DNA from: CAZXCK01 sp964639225
GTDB lineage: Bacteria; Chloroflexota; Anaerolineae; Aggregatilineales; Phototrophicaceae
Assembly (NCBI GenBank): GCA_964639225.1
Contig: CAZXCK010000093.1
Span: 1 to 17,429 of the forward strand
DNA: 17,429 bases
Direction: 5' to 3'
A program made the position numbers and the translations under genes. Below, piece after piece: positions 1-7,378 of this stretch (positions are counted from its first letter, which is position 1; each line of letters opens with the position of its first letter). Under the pieces are notes generated by a model. That model was given only the letters and a program-made list of their open reading frames with translations. It was not told where the DNA came from and ran no database searches.

Positions 1-57
1 CAGAGGGTCAAGGGAGCCTCGCTCCCTTGCGGGGGTGTGGGGGCAGCGCCCCCACAA
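1..57 (-). repeat. Palindromic two-hairpin intergenic repeat, copy A
   Basis: Two perfect inverted repeats stand side by side. Arms at 9-17 and 21-29 (CAAGGGAGC / GCTCCCTTG) enclose a 3-base loop, and arms at 36-44 and 48-56 (TGTGGGGGC / GCCCCCACA) enclose another 3-base loop. Read on the minus strand it contains GGGGCGCTGCCCC, five variable bases, then CCCCGC. The same 13-mer, spacing and 6-mer recur at 17393-17416 on the plus strand. This points to a dispersed intergenic repeat family. It could also act as a terminator for whatever gene lies to the left, but no T-run follows either hairpin. The left boundary is unknown because the window begins here. Confidence 0.7.
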
Positions 58-109
58 GATATGCTGAGTAGTTACGCTGGTTTTCAAGCACAGGCAATAG
101 GAGAACACC

Positions 110-1288
110 ATGAGTGACTTTATGGAGCAGGCCCAGGCGCTGCGCGACGAACTGATCGCCCGGCGGCGCGACCTGCATCAGCATCCCGAACTGGCCTTTG
201 AAGAGGTGCGCACGGCGGGCATCGTGGCCGAGGAACTCAACCGGCTGGGCCTGGAAGTGCAGACCGGCGTCGGTAAAACCGGCGTGGTTGGTCTGCTGGA
301 AGGGGCGCAGGACGGTCCGACGGTGCTCTACCGGGCGGATATGGACGCGCTGCCCATCCACGAGGAGAATCAGGTCGAATACGCTTCGACTGTGGCTGGC
401 AAGATGCACGCCTGCGGCCATGACGGGCATACGGTGATCGGTCTGGGTGTGGCTCGTCTGCTGAGTGAGCAGCGGGACCGGCTGGCCGGGCGGGTCAAGT
501 TCGTCTTTCAGCCTGCCGAGGAGATCGTCGAGGGGGCGCGGGCGATGGTGGCCGACGGCGTTTTGCACGATCCCCGGCCTGACGTGTCGCTGGGGCTGCA
601 TCTGTGGAATACGATGCCGCTGGGCGTGGTCGGCATCAGTGAAGGACCGATTATGGCCGGGTCGTCGCGCTTTGAACTGACGATCAGCGGGCGCGGCGGA
701 CATGCCGCCATGCCGCAGATGGCCGTTGACCCGGTGGTGTGCGCCGCGCAGATTGTGCTGGCGCTGCAAACGGTGGTGGCGCGCAACGCCAACCCGTTGG
801 AAAGCGCCGTGCTGTCGGTGACGATGATGAAAGGCAGCGACGCGGATAACATCATCCCGGAGCGGGCCACGCTGGGCGGGACGTTCCGTACATTTAACAT
901 GGAGATGCGCGATCTGGTGGAGTCGCGGCTGCGGCAGATCAGCGAATCGGTGGCGGCGGCGATGGGCTGCTCGGTGGAGATTAAAGTTACGCACGGGACG
1001 ATCCCGACGATCAACGACTCGGCGGTGACGGCGCGCATTATGGATGTGTTCGCGCCGGTGGTGGGCCAGGATAACCTCATCACTGAGGCGCGCACGATGG
1101 GTTCTGAGGACATGGCCTACTTCATGGACGACATCCCCGGGCTGTATTGTTTCGTAGGGTCGGCTAACAGCGCGCGCGGCCTGGACTATGCTCACCATCA
1201 CCCGCGCTTTGACTTCGACGAGGACGTGCTGCCGCTGGGGGTAGGGCTGATGTCGATGGCTATCGCCGAGTATCTGCTACCAAAGTAG
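110..1288 (+). CDS. M20 family metallopeptidase / N-acyl-amino-acid amidohydrolase
   Basis: A 392-residue zinc amidohydrolase of the M20D group (hippurate hydrolase, N-acetyl-L-amino-acid and IAA-amino-acid amidohydrolases). It should release an acyl group from N-acylated amino acids or cleave small peptides in the cytoplasm; no signal peptide is seen. Visible motifs are RADMDALPI near residue 75, the metal-binding CGHDGH (C102, H104), PAEE (E137 as likely catalytic base, E138 as ligand), the HLW histidine H164, the dimerisation-domain SGRGGHAAMPQ near 193-203 and the C-terminal HHHPRFDFDED at 362-372. Full length for the family. The start is fixed by AGGAG at 99-103, six bases before ATG. 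The next gene follows after 7 bp, so they are probably co-transcribed. The exact substrate cannot be told from sequence. Confidence 0.93.
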   Translation: MSDFMEQAQALRDELIARRRDLHQHPELAFEEVRTAGIVAEELNRLGLEVQTGVGKTGVVGLLEGAQDGPTVLYRADMDALPIHEENQVEYASTVAGKMHACGHDGHTVIGLGVARLLSEQRDRLAGRVKFVFQPAEEIVEGARAMVADGVLHDPRPDVSLGLHLWNTMPLGVVGISEGPIMAGSSRFELTISGRGGHAAMPQMAVDPVVCAAQIVLALQTVVARNANPLESAVLSVTMMKGSDADNIIPERATLGGTFRTFNMEMRDLVESRLRQISESVAAAMGCSVEIKVTHGTIPTINDSAVTARIMDVFAPVVGQDNLITEARTMGSEDMAYFMDDIPGLYCFVGSANSARGLDYAHHHPRFDFDEDVLPLGVGLMSMAIAEYLLPK

Positions 1289-1295
1289 CGCGATT

Positions 1296-1952
1296 ATGAG
1301 TGACGCAAACAGTGTTCTGACGTGGCGCAGCGGTAACGGCTGGCTGGTACTCTCCGGTGGGCCGGATGCCCTGAGCGAAATACGGGCGCAGGCGCTCACC
1401 CGCATGGAGCTGGTGGGCGGCGCGGCTTACATCAGCCTGGACGATGACGACGATGACGTTCTGGAAGACCTGGGCGAGCTGGGTGGCCCGACCGGCTATC
1501 TGGTGAATATTCTGCTGGAGGACGACGACACCATCCGCGCCCGGCTCAAAGAGGCCGGGCTGGTGCTGCTGCCGGACAGTGCCGACCCGGAGGCGCTGCG
1601 TTCGGCGCTGGTGGGGGCGGCTATCGAGGCCGTGCAGGACGCTTTCGAGCGCGGCGCGGTCGTGCTGGCCGAGGGCGTGTCGGCGGCGCTGCTGGGCGAG
1701 CTGTTCATCCTGGACAACGGGGCGGAGCTTCCGGGCCTGGCCTGGGTGGAAGACACAGCCATCGTGCCCGGTGTGACCAGCCTGGCGGAGTCGGCTGGCG
1801 CGCGCTTTATGCTGGCGGCGCATCGCGTCAGCAAGGTGATCGGCGTCGGTGTCGGCTCGGCGCTGGTGCTGGGACCGGATGGCATCATCGAAGCGTGGGG
1901 CCAGCGCGAGGTGACGGTGGCGCTCAGCGGCTCTGAGGCCGGCCTCGAATAA
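1296..1952 (+). CDS. Degenerate cyanophycinase-like (S51 / class I GATase-like fold) protein
   Basis: A 218-residue soluble protein. Its C-terminal half resembles peptidase S51 (cyanophycinase) as I recall the family. LAEGVSAALLGE at 124-135 aligns with the nucleophile-elbow motif LAGTSAGA (putative Ser129). GLAWVEDTAIVPGV at 147-160 sits where GLG..P..IVDQHF is expected. IGVGVGSALVLGPDG at 182-196 matches GIGIDEDTA, and the final EVTV strand matches the usual GxVTV ending. The catalytic His of DQHF is absent and the Glu of GIGIDE is replaced by G/S. It is also shorter than typical cyanophycinases (about 270 residues). A run of six Asp at 49-54 gives an acidic N-terminal patch. It is probably an inactive or repurposed fold. 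No clear Shine-Dalgarno precedes the start, so translation probably depends on the upstream M20 gene 7 bp away. The gene itself is clear; the fold call is moderate. Confidence 0.65.
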   Translation: MSDANSVLTWRSGNGWLVLSGGPDALSEIRAQALTRMELVGGAAYISLDDDDDDVLEDLGELGGPTGYLVNILLEDDDTIRARLKEAGLVLLPDSADPEALRSALVGAAIEAVQDAFERGAVVLAEGVSAALLGELFILDNGAELPGLAWVEDTAIVPGVTSLAESAGARFMLAAHRVSKVIGVGVGSALVLGPDGIIEAWGQREVTVALSGSEAGLE

Positions 1953-2061
1953 AAGGTAGTAATCCCCGCCTGAAGCCGTTAAACTTGATCGGAACTCTGA
2001 ACTGCGCCGGTTGGGGTTCTGATTCTCCGCGATATCGGCGCTAATGGGGGAGAGAGACTCT

Positions 2062-3348
2062 ATGCCCGTCACCATCATGATCGGGGCGCAGTGGGGCGAC
2101 GAAGGCAAGGGCCGCGTCGTTGACAGCCTGGCGACCCAAGCCGATATTGTCGCGCGATACAGCGGCGGCGACAACGCGGGTCACACGGTTTTCGTGGGCG
2201 TGGAACTGTTCAAGCTGCACCTGATTCCGTCGGGTATTCTGCATCCGCGTACCGTCTGCGTGCTGGGCAACGGCATGGTGATTAACCCCGTCAGCCTGGT
2301 AAAAGAGATCGACCAACTGGCGGCGATGGGCATCGACGTGACGCCGGAGCGCCTGCTCATCAGCACGCGGGCGCATGTCATCACACCGGCGCACATCGCG
2401 CTGGATGCGCTGCGCGAGCGCGCGCTGGGTACTCAGGCTATCGGGACCACGCTGCGTGGCATCGGCCCGGCCTATCTGGACAAGGTGGGGCGCAGCGGCA
2501 TCCGCGCCGGCAGTATGCGCGACCTGACTGAGTTTGAGGCTCTGCTGCGGGCGGCTATCGACCCGACCAACGATCACCTGCGCGAGGCTGGCGCGGACAT
2601 CGTAGGTGATGAGCGCGTGCAGGCTATCCTCGATGCCGCCCGGCGGCTGCAACCCTATCTACAGGACACGACGGCTTATCTCAACCGGCGGCTGCGCGAC
2701 GGCGCTCAGGTGTTGTGTGAGGGGGCGCAGGGTACGCTGCTGGATGTCGATCATGGCAGTTACCCGTTTGTGACCAGCTCGAATCCGAGCGTGGGCGGCG
2801 CGCTGACCGGCCTGGGAATTGGACCGAAGCACATCGAGCGTGTGATCGGTGTGGCCAAGTGCTTCAGCACGCGCGTGGGTGCCGGTCCCATGCCTACCGA
2901 GCTGGACGGTCCGCTTGCAGACCGGCTGCGCGGCACCGGCGAAAACTTCTGGGACGAGTTCGGCACGACCACCGGGCGTCCGCGCCGCTGCGGCTGGCTG
3001 GACGCTGTTCTGCTGCGCTACGCGGTAGAGATCAACGGCTTCACCGAGCTGGTCATCACCAAGCTGGATGTGTTGAGCGGCTTCGATGAGCTGAAGATCG
3101 CTGTCGCCTATGAGGTGGACGGCCAGCGCCTGGATTATCCGCCGGCCACTGTCGCCGAAATTGAGCGCGCCCAACCCGTGTACGAGACGCTACCGGGCTG
3201 GCGGGAACCCGTCGGCGAGGCGCGCCGCCTGGACGATCTGCCGGAAAATGCCGCCGCCTATGTGCGGCGTATCGCCGAGTTGTGCGGCGTACCGGTGCCG
3301 GTGGTCACTGTAGGTCCAGAACGCGACCAGGTTGTGCAGATGGCGTAG
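2062..3348 (+). CDS. purA: Adenylosuccinate synthetase
   Basis: A 428-residue cytoplasmic enzyme of AMP synthesis: IMP + aspartate + GTP to adenylosuccinate + GDP + phosphate. All hallmarks are present: GAQWGDEGKG at 8-17 with catalytic Asp13, GGDNAGHTV with catalytic His41 (same numbering as the E. coli enzyme), GTTLRGIGPAY at 128-138, QGTLLDVDHGSYPF at 223-236, TTTGRPRR at 302-309 (the aspartate/IMP loop) and TKLD at 333-336 (guanine recognition). An in-frame ATG exists six codons earlier at 2044. The purine-rich stretch GGGGGAGAG at 2046-2054 lies inside that extension and is well spaced for the ATG at 2062, which also gives the normal N-terminus. About 110 bp separate it from the previous gene and 23 bp from the next. 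Confidence 0.97.
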   Translation: MPVTIMIGAQWGDEGKGRVVDSLATQADIVARYSGGDNAGHTVFVGVELFKLHLIPSGILHPRTVCVLGNGMVINPVSLVKEIDQLAAMGIDVTPERLLISTRAHVITPAHIALDALRERALGTQAIGTTLRGIGPAYLDKVGRSGIRAGSMRDLTEFEALLRAAIDPTNDHLREAGADIVGDERVQAILDAARRLQPYLQDTTAYLNRRLRDGAQVLCEGAQGTLLDVDHGSYPFVTSSNPSVGGALTGLGIGPKHIERVIGVAKCFSTRVGAGPMPTELDGPLADRLRGTGENFWDEFGTTTGRPRRCGWLDAVLLRYAVEINGFTELVITKLDVLSGFDELKIAVAYEVDGQRLDYPPATVAEIERAQPVYETLPGWREPVGEARRLDDLPENAAAYVRRIAELCGVPVPVVTVGPERDQVVQMA

Positions 3349-3371
3349 AGCGAGACAGGACCCAGACCACG

Positions 3372-4196
3372 ATGACCGACCCGTTCGATATCAGCAACGA
3401 ATTCAGCGCACCGCTGGAGAATCCGCCGCAGCGCGTGGTGTCGCTGATCCCCAGCATCACCGAGACGCTGTTTGATCTGAACCTGGGCGGGCGTGTGGTG
3501 GGTATCACCGATTATTGTGTGCGCCCGGCCAGCGGACTGGTCAACATTCCGCGTGTGGGCGGGACCAAAAACCCGAACATCAAGCATATTATCGCGCTGC
3601 AGCCCGATCTGGTGCTGGTCAACCGTGAGGAGAACCGTCGCCAGGACGCGGAAGCCCTGCACGCCGCCGGTATTCCGGTGTGGGTGATGTATCCACGCAC
3701 GGTGCAGGAGTCGCTCAATCTGCTGTGGACCATCATGGATGTGTTCAACGAGACGTCGATGCACATGCGCGTGCGTGTCATCGAAAAGACTTATGACTGG
3801 GTATATGGCATCAGCCGGGCCAGAGATGGCGCGCCGTGCCGTGTCTTTGTCCCCATATGGAATAATCCGCTGATGACGTTCAACGCCGACACCTACAGCC
3901 ACGATCTGCTGCAGGTGTGCGGCGGCAGCAACATATTTGCCGGTTATGAAACGCGCTACCCGCGCATCACCCTCGACGATGTGGTGGCGGCGCAGCCGGA
4001 TGTCATTCTGCTACCCAGCGAACCATTCGCCTTCGACGAGGCGCATGTGGCGACCTTCGCCGCGCTGGACATCCCCGCCGCGCACCAGAGCACTATCCAT
4101 CTAGTCGATGGCTCGCTGCTGACGTGGCACGGGACTCGGCTGGCTTACGCGCTGGACGAGATTCCGCCGCTAATGTGCCCACAGGACATGCCATGA
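3372..4196 (+). CDS. Cytoplasmic BtuF-like helical-backbone metal receptor (cobalamin/siderophore-binding family)
   Basis: A 274-residue protein of the BtuF/FhuD-type binding-protein family (COG0614-like). The N-terminal lobe has RVVSLIPSITETLF at 21-34 and RVVGITDYCVRP at 41-52, closely like BtuF. IIALQPDLVLVN at 73-84 follows, then a long linking helix around 115-145. The second lobe has PIWNNPLMTF at 161-170, DLLQVCGGSNIFA at 178-190 and RYPRITLDDVVAAQPDVILLP at 195-215. Unlike periplasmic or lipoprotein binding proteins, it has no signal peptide, lipobox or membrane helix, so it should act in the cytoplasm. No ABC permease or ATPase gene is nearby. Known ligands of the family are cobalamin, heme and iron-siderophores; the ligand here is unknown. 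The start at 3372 is preferred over an upstream in-frame start at 3282, which would overlap purA. Its TGA overlaps the next gene's ATG. Confidence 0.85.
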   Translation: MTDPFDISNEFSAPLENPPQRVVSLIPSITETLFDLNLGGRVVGITDYCVRPASGLVNIPRVGGTKNPNIKHIIALQPDLVLVNREENRRQDAEALHAAGIPVWVMYPRTVQESLNLLWTIMDVFNETSMHMRVRVIEKTYDWVYGISRARDGAPCRVFVPIWNNPLMTFNADTYSHDLLQVCGGSNIFAGYETRYPRITLDDVVAAQPDVILLPSEPFAFDEAHVATFAALDIPAAHQSTIHLVDGSLLTWHGTRLAYALDEIPPLMCPQDMP

Positions 4197-5023
4197 ATCA
4201 GAAATCTATAACCGACCTGGATGCCGTGCAAAGCCTGGCTCACGATCTCAAGGGGCCGCTGTCATCGGCGTGCAGTTGGGTCGATATGATCCAGCACCAG
4301 GGCGCGCTCAACGAGGTGCAGATGCACTCCCTGGAGCGCGCGCTGCAGGCGCTGGAACGGGCTACCGATATGGTCAAGAATATGCTGGCGCTCACCCAGT
4401 TAGATGGTGATCTGGCGCGGTCGGCGGTGGACCTGGGTGGCCTGCTGAAGGAGAGTATCGAACTGTTTCAACCGCAGATACAGCAGCGGCGGATCGAAGT
4501 CACCTGCCGGATGCCAGATGCGCCGGTTGTGATTCATGCTGATGAGGTACTCATCAGGCGGGTGGTGGACAATCTGCTGCATAACGCGATCAAGTTCAAC
4601 CGCGAGGGCGGCAGAGTTCGGATCACGGTGAGCGATCATGGCGCGATGGTGCGCGTCGATGTCAAGGATAACGGTCCGGGCATCCCGATTGAGGAACAGT
4701 TGTTTGTTTTTGAGCGTTTTTATCGCGGTGTTGACCACCGGCGTGCGAAGGATCGCGGCAGCGGCATGGGACTGGCGATCTGTAAGGTGATTGTCGAGCA
4801 GCATGATGGGCAAATCTGGCTGGAGAGCGAGCTGGGCCGGGGCAGCACCTTCAGCTTTGAGCTGCCGCTGGCGGGCGATCATCGGGTGGCGCTCAACCGG
4901 GACAGCGTTGCTGGCGATCTGATGCGGGGCGACGAGGCCAGCGAGAGCGCCGACGGCGTGGACGATAACCAGCAGGAATCATCAGAATTTCACGATGCCG
5001 AATCGCGGCACGATGAAGTCTGA
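4193..5023 (+). CDS. Soluble orphan sensor histidine kinase
   Basis: A 276-residue histidine kinase made only of dimerisation/phosphoacceptor and ATP-binding domains. The H-box is SLAHDLKGPLSS with His17. The ATPase domain shows the N-box DNLLHNAIKFN at 126-136, G1 DNGPGIP at 159-165, the F-box FERFYRG at 173-179 and G2 GSGMGLAICK at 189-198. There is no membrane helix, PAS, GAF or HAMP domain ahead of the H-box, so any signal must come from a partner. The last 45 residues are acidic and look disordered. ATG at 4193 overlaps the TGA of the BtuF-like gene (ATGA), which implies translational coupling and suggests that protein as the sensory partner (inference). No response regulator lies in the window. 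The longer open frame from 4124 is unlikely because it runs back into the previous gene. Confidence 0.92.
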   Translation: MNQKSITDLDAVQSLAHDLKGPLSSACSWVDMIQHQGALNEVQMHSLERALQALERATDMVKNMLALTQLDGDLARSAVDLGGLLKESIELFQPQIQQRRIEVTCRMPDAPVVIHADEVLIRRVVDNLLHNAIKFNREGGRVRITVSDHGAMVRVDVKDNGPGIPIEEQLFVFERFYRGVDHRRAKDRGSGMGLAICKVIVEQHDGQIWLESELGRGSTFSFELPLAGDHRVALNRDSVAGDLMRGDEASESADGVDDNQQESSEFHDAESRHDEV

Positions 5024-5063
5024 GTGTCGGGCGGCGCTAACATTGGTGCTGCATTGGCGTTTC

Positions 5064-5092
5064 TTGCTATGGCTTGTGAGAGAGAGTACAAT
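5064..5092 (+). promoter_or_regulatory. Candidate sigma-70-type promoter of the ctaA-ctaB operon
   Basis: TTGCTA at 5064-5069 and TACAAT at 5087-5092 are separated by 17 bp. They match the TTGACA/TATAAT consensus at four and five of six positions. The predicted transcription start is near 5099, about 40 bases ahead of the first start codon of the operon. This is the best promoter-like sequence I found, and it lies in the 118-bp gap after the histidine kinase gene. Confidence 0.5.
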
Positions 5093-5141
5093 CGCGCCTG
5101 ATTTCCCACGCGCGCGACGGGCATTCTGAGTGGAGGAAATG

Positions 5142-5462
5142 GTGAGAAAATCGTCAATACTGGTTGGAATAGTCATTTTGCTGGTGGTCGGCGGCGGCCT
5201 GACGACGCTGCTCTCGTCCAATGACATGGCCGATCTGCTGCCGGTTCTGCGCCAGACGAGCGATGCCAGCGCCTCTACGGCGGAGATGCTGCCCTGGCAG
5301 GCCGAGCAGTTGTTTCTGCTGATTGGCTTCATCCTGTTTAATATGGTCGGCATCGGCGCCACCATCGCGCTGATTGTGTGGCTGCTCAACCGCCAGATTC
5401 TGGTGGCGCGGGCCAGCGCGCAGGAAGAAGAAAAACAGACGGCCAGCCGCAAAAAGAGCTAG
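5142..5462 (+). CDS. Small two-helix membrane protein, function unknown
   Basis: About 106 residues; I do not recognise the family. A hydrophobic helix spans roughly residues 5-23. A polar extracytoplasmic stretch with Asp, Ser and Thr follows, then a second helix at about 56-83 and a charged tail (AQEEEKQTASRKKS), presumably cytoplasmic. GGAGG at 5132-5136 sits five bases before the GTG at 5142, which is the preferred start. ATG at 5139 and GTG at 5130 are in-frame alternatives. It is the first gene after the candidate promoter and lies 59 bp before ctaA, so it could be an accessory to heme A synthesis or oxidase assembly. That is a guess from position only. Confidence 0.75.
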   Translation: MRKSSILVGIVILLVVGGGLTTLLSSNDMADLLPVLRQTSDASASTAEMLPWQAEQLFLLIGFILFNMVGIGATIALIVWLLNRQILVARASAQEEEKQTASRKKS

Positions 5463-5521
5463 AATGGCTGGTCGCCTGACCTCGCAGGTGAAGGCATAGT
5501 TGGTAAGAGCAAGTGAGTCAT

Positions 5522-6487
5522 ATGCAGACATCAACCGGGAATAAATCATCTGGTCTGTTTGTGAACCTGGCGCTGGTCATGGTGCTGCTGACTGTGGGCC
5601 TGATTGTGTTCGGCGCGGTGGTGCGCGTGACGGACTCCGGGCTGGGCTGCGGCAACGACTGGCCTTTGTGTGATGGCCGCGTGATCCCGCCGCTGGATAA
5701 CGTTACGGCCTGGATTGAATGGGCGCATCGCCTGTTCGCCGCGCTGATCGGTGTGCTGGGGCTGGCGATGCTGTGGGTGGCTGTGCGCGCCTACCGGGCC
5801 AGGAACCCAATTGTCCTCGGCTCGACGGTGATCGCGGCGCTGTTGTTCGTGCTGCAAAGCGCGCTGGGTGCGTTCGTCGTCATCTTCGACCTGCCGCCGA
5901 CGATGGTCACGCTGCACCTGGGCACGGCTATGCTGCTGCTGGCGGCGCTGCTGGTGGCGGGCATTGGCGCGTGGCATCGCCCGGCGCGTGACCTGGTGCA
6001 GACTACCGATCACGTCACGGCGCTGGCGTACATCACGGCGGCGCTGTCGCTGGTGATTATCCTCAGTGGGGCGCTGGTGCGCGGCAGCGGCGCGACGCTG
6101 GCCTGCACCACCTGGCCGCTGTGCAACGGCGAAATTATCCCCGCTGGCGACTCGCTGCGCATGGTGCACATGATGCACCGGCTGGCGGTGGCCGGACTGG
6201 GCCTGACCATGGTGATGCTGGTGTGGTATATCGTCCGCGAACGGCGGAATCCGCTGCTGACTCGTCTGTCGGTTGGCGCGCTGGTGACTTATGGCGCGCA
6301 GGCGCTGGTGGGCGCGTTTTACGTGTGGTCCAGCGCGGGTGCGGTGTGGGGGGCGGCCCATGTGGGGCTGGCCTCGCTCACCTGGGCGCTGCTGGTGGGT
6401 GTGTGTGCAATTGATACGTTGAACAGTCGTACAGTAAGTGAGAAGCAAATCCTATGGCAACAACAGTCGGAAACGGCTACAGGCTAA
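5522..6487 (+). CDS. ctaA: Heme A synthase (COX15/CtaA family)
   Basis: An integral membrane enzyme of about 321 residues that oxidises the C8 methyl group of heme O to give heme A for aa3-type oxidases. Two homologous halves are visible. The first has RVTDSGLGCGNDWPLC (Cys43, Cys50), EWAHR (Glu67, His69) and LHLGT (His132). The second has GALVRGSGATLACTTWPLC (Cys195, Cys201), MMHR (His219) and AAHVG (His280). Both cysteine pairs and all four heme-ligand histidines typical of the family are therefore present, with about eight hydrophobic helices. ATG at 5522 is chosen; a GTG three codons earlier (5513) is possible and neither has a strong Shine-Dalgarno. The end overlaps ctaB by 34 bp, so the two are translated from one message. 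Confidence 0.95.
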   Translation: MQTSTGNKSSGLFVNLALVMVLLTVGLIVFGAVVRVTDSGLGCGNDWPLCDGRVIPPLDNVTAWIEWAHRLFAALIGVLGLAMLWVAVRAYRARNPIVLGSTVIAALLFVLQSALGAFVVIFDLPPTMVTLHLGTAMLLLAALLVAGIGAWHRPARDLVQTTDHVTALAYITAALSLVIILSGALVRGSGATLACTTWPLCNGEIIPAGDSLRMVHMMHRLAVAGLGLTMVMLVWYIVRERRNPLLTRLSVGALVTYGAQALVGAFYVWSSAGAVWGAAHVGLASLTWALLVGVCAIDTLNSRTVSEKQILWQQQSETATG

Positions 6488-7356
6488 CCACGTTAGAAGT
6501 TCTGAAGGCGTATCTGGAGCTGACGAAGCTGCGGATCGTCCTGCTTTTGTGCTTTACCACCGTCACCACGATGGTGGTCGCCGCTGGTGGCCTGCCAGCG
6601 GCCAGCGCGCTGGTTCCCACGCTGATCGGTGGCATCTTCGCGGCGGGTGGGTCCAGTGCCATCAATCAGTATCTGGACCGCGACATGGACGCCAAGATGT
6701 CGCGCACGGCACGGCGGCCCATTCCGTCGGGGCGGATTTCGCCCATCAACGCGCTGCTGTTCGGCATCACGCTGATCGTGTGGTCGCTGGTGGTGCTGTC
6801 GGTGGCGGTCAACTGGCTAACGGCGCTGCTGGCGTTCATCGGCGCTGTTTACTACGTGGTGATCTACACCATGATGCTGAAGCGTAACACGGTGGTGAAC
6901 ATCCTCATCGGCGGCGGGGCGGGCGCGTTCCCGGTGCTGGTGGGCTGGGCTGCGGTTACCGGCAGCCTGACGTTTGAGCCGTTTCTGCTGTTCGCCATCG
7001 TCTTTTACTGGACGCCGCCGCATAGCTGGGCGCTGGCGCTGCTGGTCAATGCGGATTACGCCCGCGCCAACGTGCCCATGATGCCGGTGGCGCACGGCGA
7101 GCAGGCCACTCGCTACCAGATTCTGCTGTATTCGGTGCAGCTTCTGCTCATCTCGCTGCTGCCCTGGGCCTTCGGTGTGCTGGGCGTGATCTATCTGGTG
7201 CTGGCGGTGGCGCTCGGTGGCGGGCTGGTGTGGTGGTCGGCACGACTGCTGCGCGACGGCAGCAAAGCGGTGGCGCGTTCGACGTATAAGTTCTCCACCG
7301 CTTATCTGGCGTTCCTGTTCCTGGTGATGATGGTGGACCGGCTGCTGCTCGCCTGA
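6454..7356 (+). CDS. ctaB: Protoheme IX farnesyltransferase (heme O synthase)
   Basis: A 300-residue UbiA-superfamily membrane prenyltransferase that adds the farnesyl group to protoheme IX, giving heme O, the substrate of CtaA. The first Asp-rich site is NQYLDRDMD at 71-79 (N71, D75, D79), followed by TARRPIPSGRI at 85-95. WTPPHSWALAL at 186-196 and DYARANVPMMP at 201-211 form the second conserved loop, and TYKFSTAYLA near the C-terminus is also family-typical. About eight to nine hydrophobic helices. The ATG lies inside the end of ctaA, a usual arrangement for this pair. The reverse order to pathway use (ctaA before ctaB) is common. Full length and intact. Confidence 0.96.
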   Translation: MATTVGNGYRLTTLEVLKAYLELTKLRIVLLLCFTTVTTMVVAAGGLPAASALVPTLIGGIFAAGGSSAINQYLDRDMDAKMSRTARRPIPSGRISPINALLFGITLIVWSLVVLSVAVNWLTALLAFIGAVYYVVIYTMMLKRNTVVNILIGGGAGAFPVLVGWAAVTGSLTFEPFLLFAIVFYWTPPHSWALALLVNADYARANVPMMPVAHGEQATRYQILLYSVQLLLISLLPWAFGVLGVIYLVLAVALGGGLVWWSARLLRDGSKAVARSTYKFSTAYLAFLFLVMMVDRLLLA

Positions 7357-7378
7357 CCTGAAGCGAGAGGAGTCTCAG

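Noticed and set aside
8..1201. Long open frame on the minus strand opposite the M20 gene
   Set aside because: Arg/His-rich composition typical of an antisense shadow in GC-rich DNA, and the plus-strand frame has clear M20 motifs.
1438..1460. GAC/GAT run in the S51-like gene as a possible microsatellite
   Set aside because: The codons alternate irregularly and encode six Asp in frame; better explained as an acidic protein patch than as a simple repeat.
2030..2040. Palindrome CGATATCG before purA as an operator
   Set aside because: Only 8 bp, no flanking symmetry, and such words occur by chance.
5031..5065. Possible terminator after the histidine kinase gene
   Set aside because: The stem GCGGCGC/GTGCTGC needs two G-U pairs across an 8-base loop and no real T-run follows; too weak to call.
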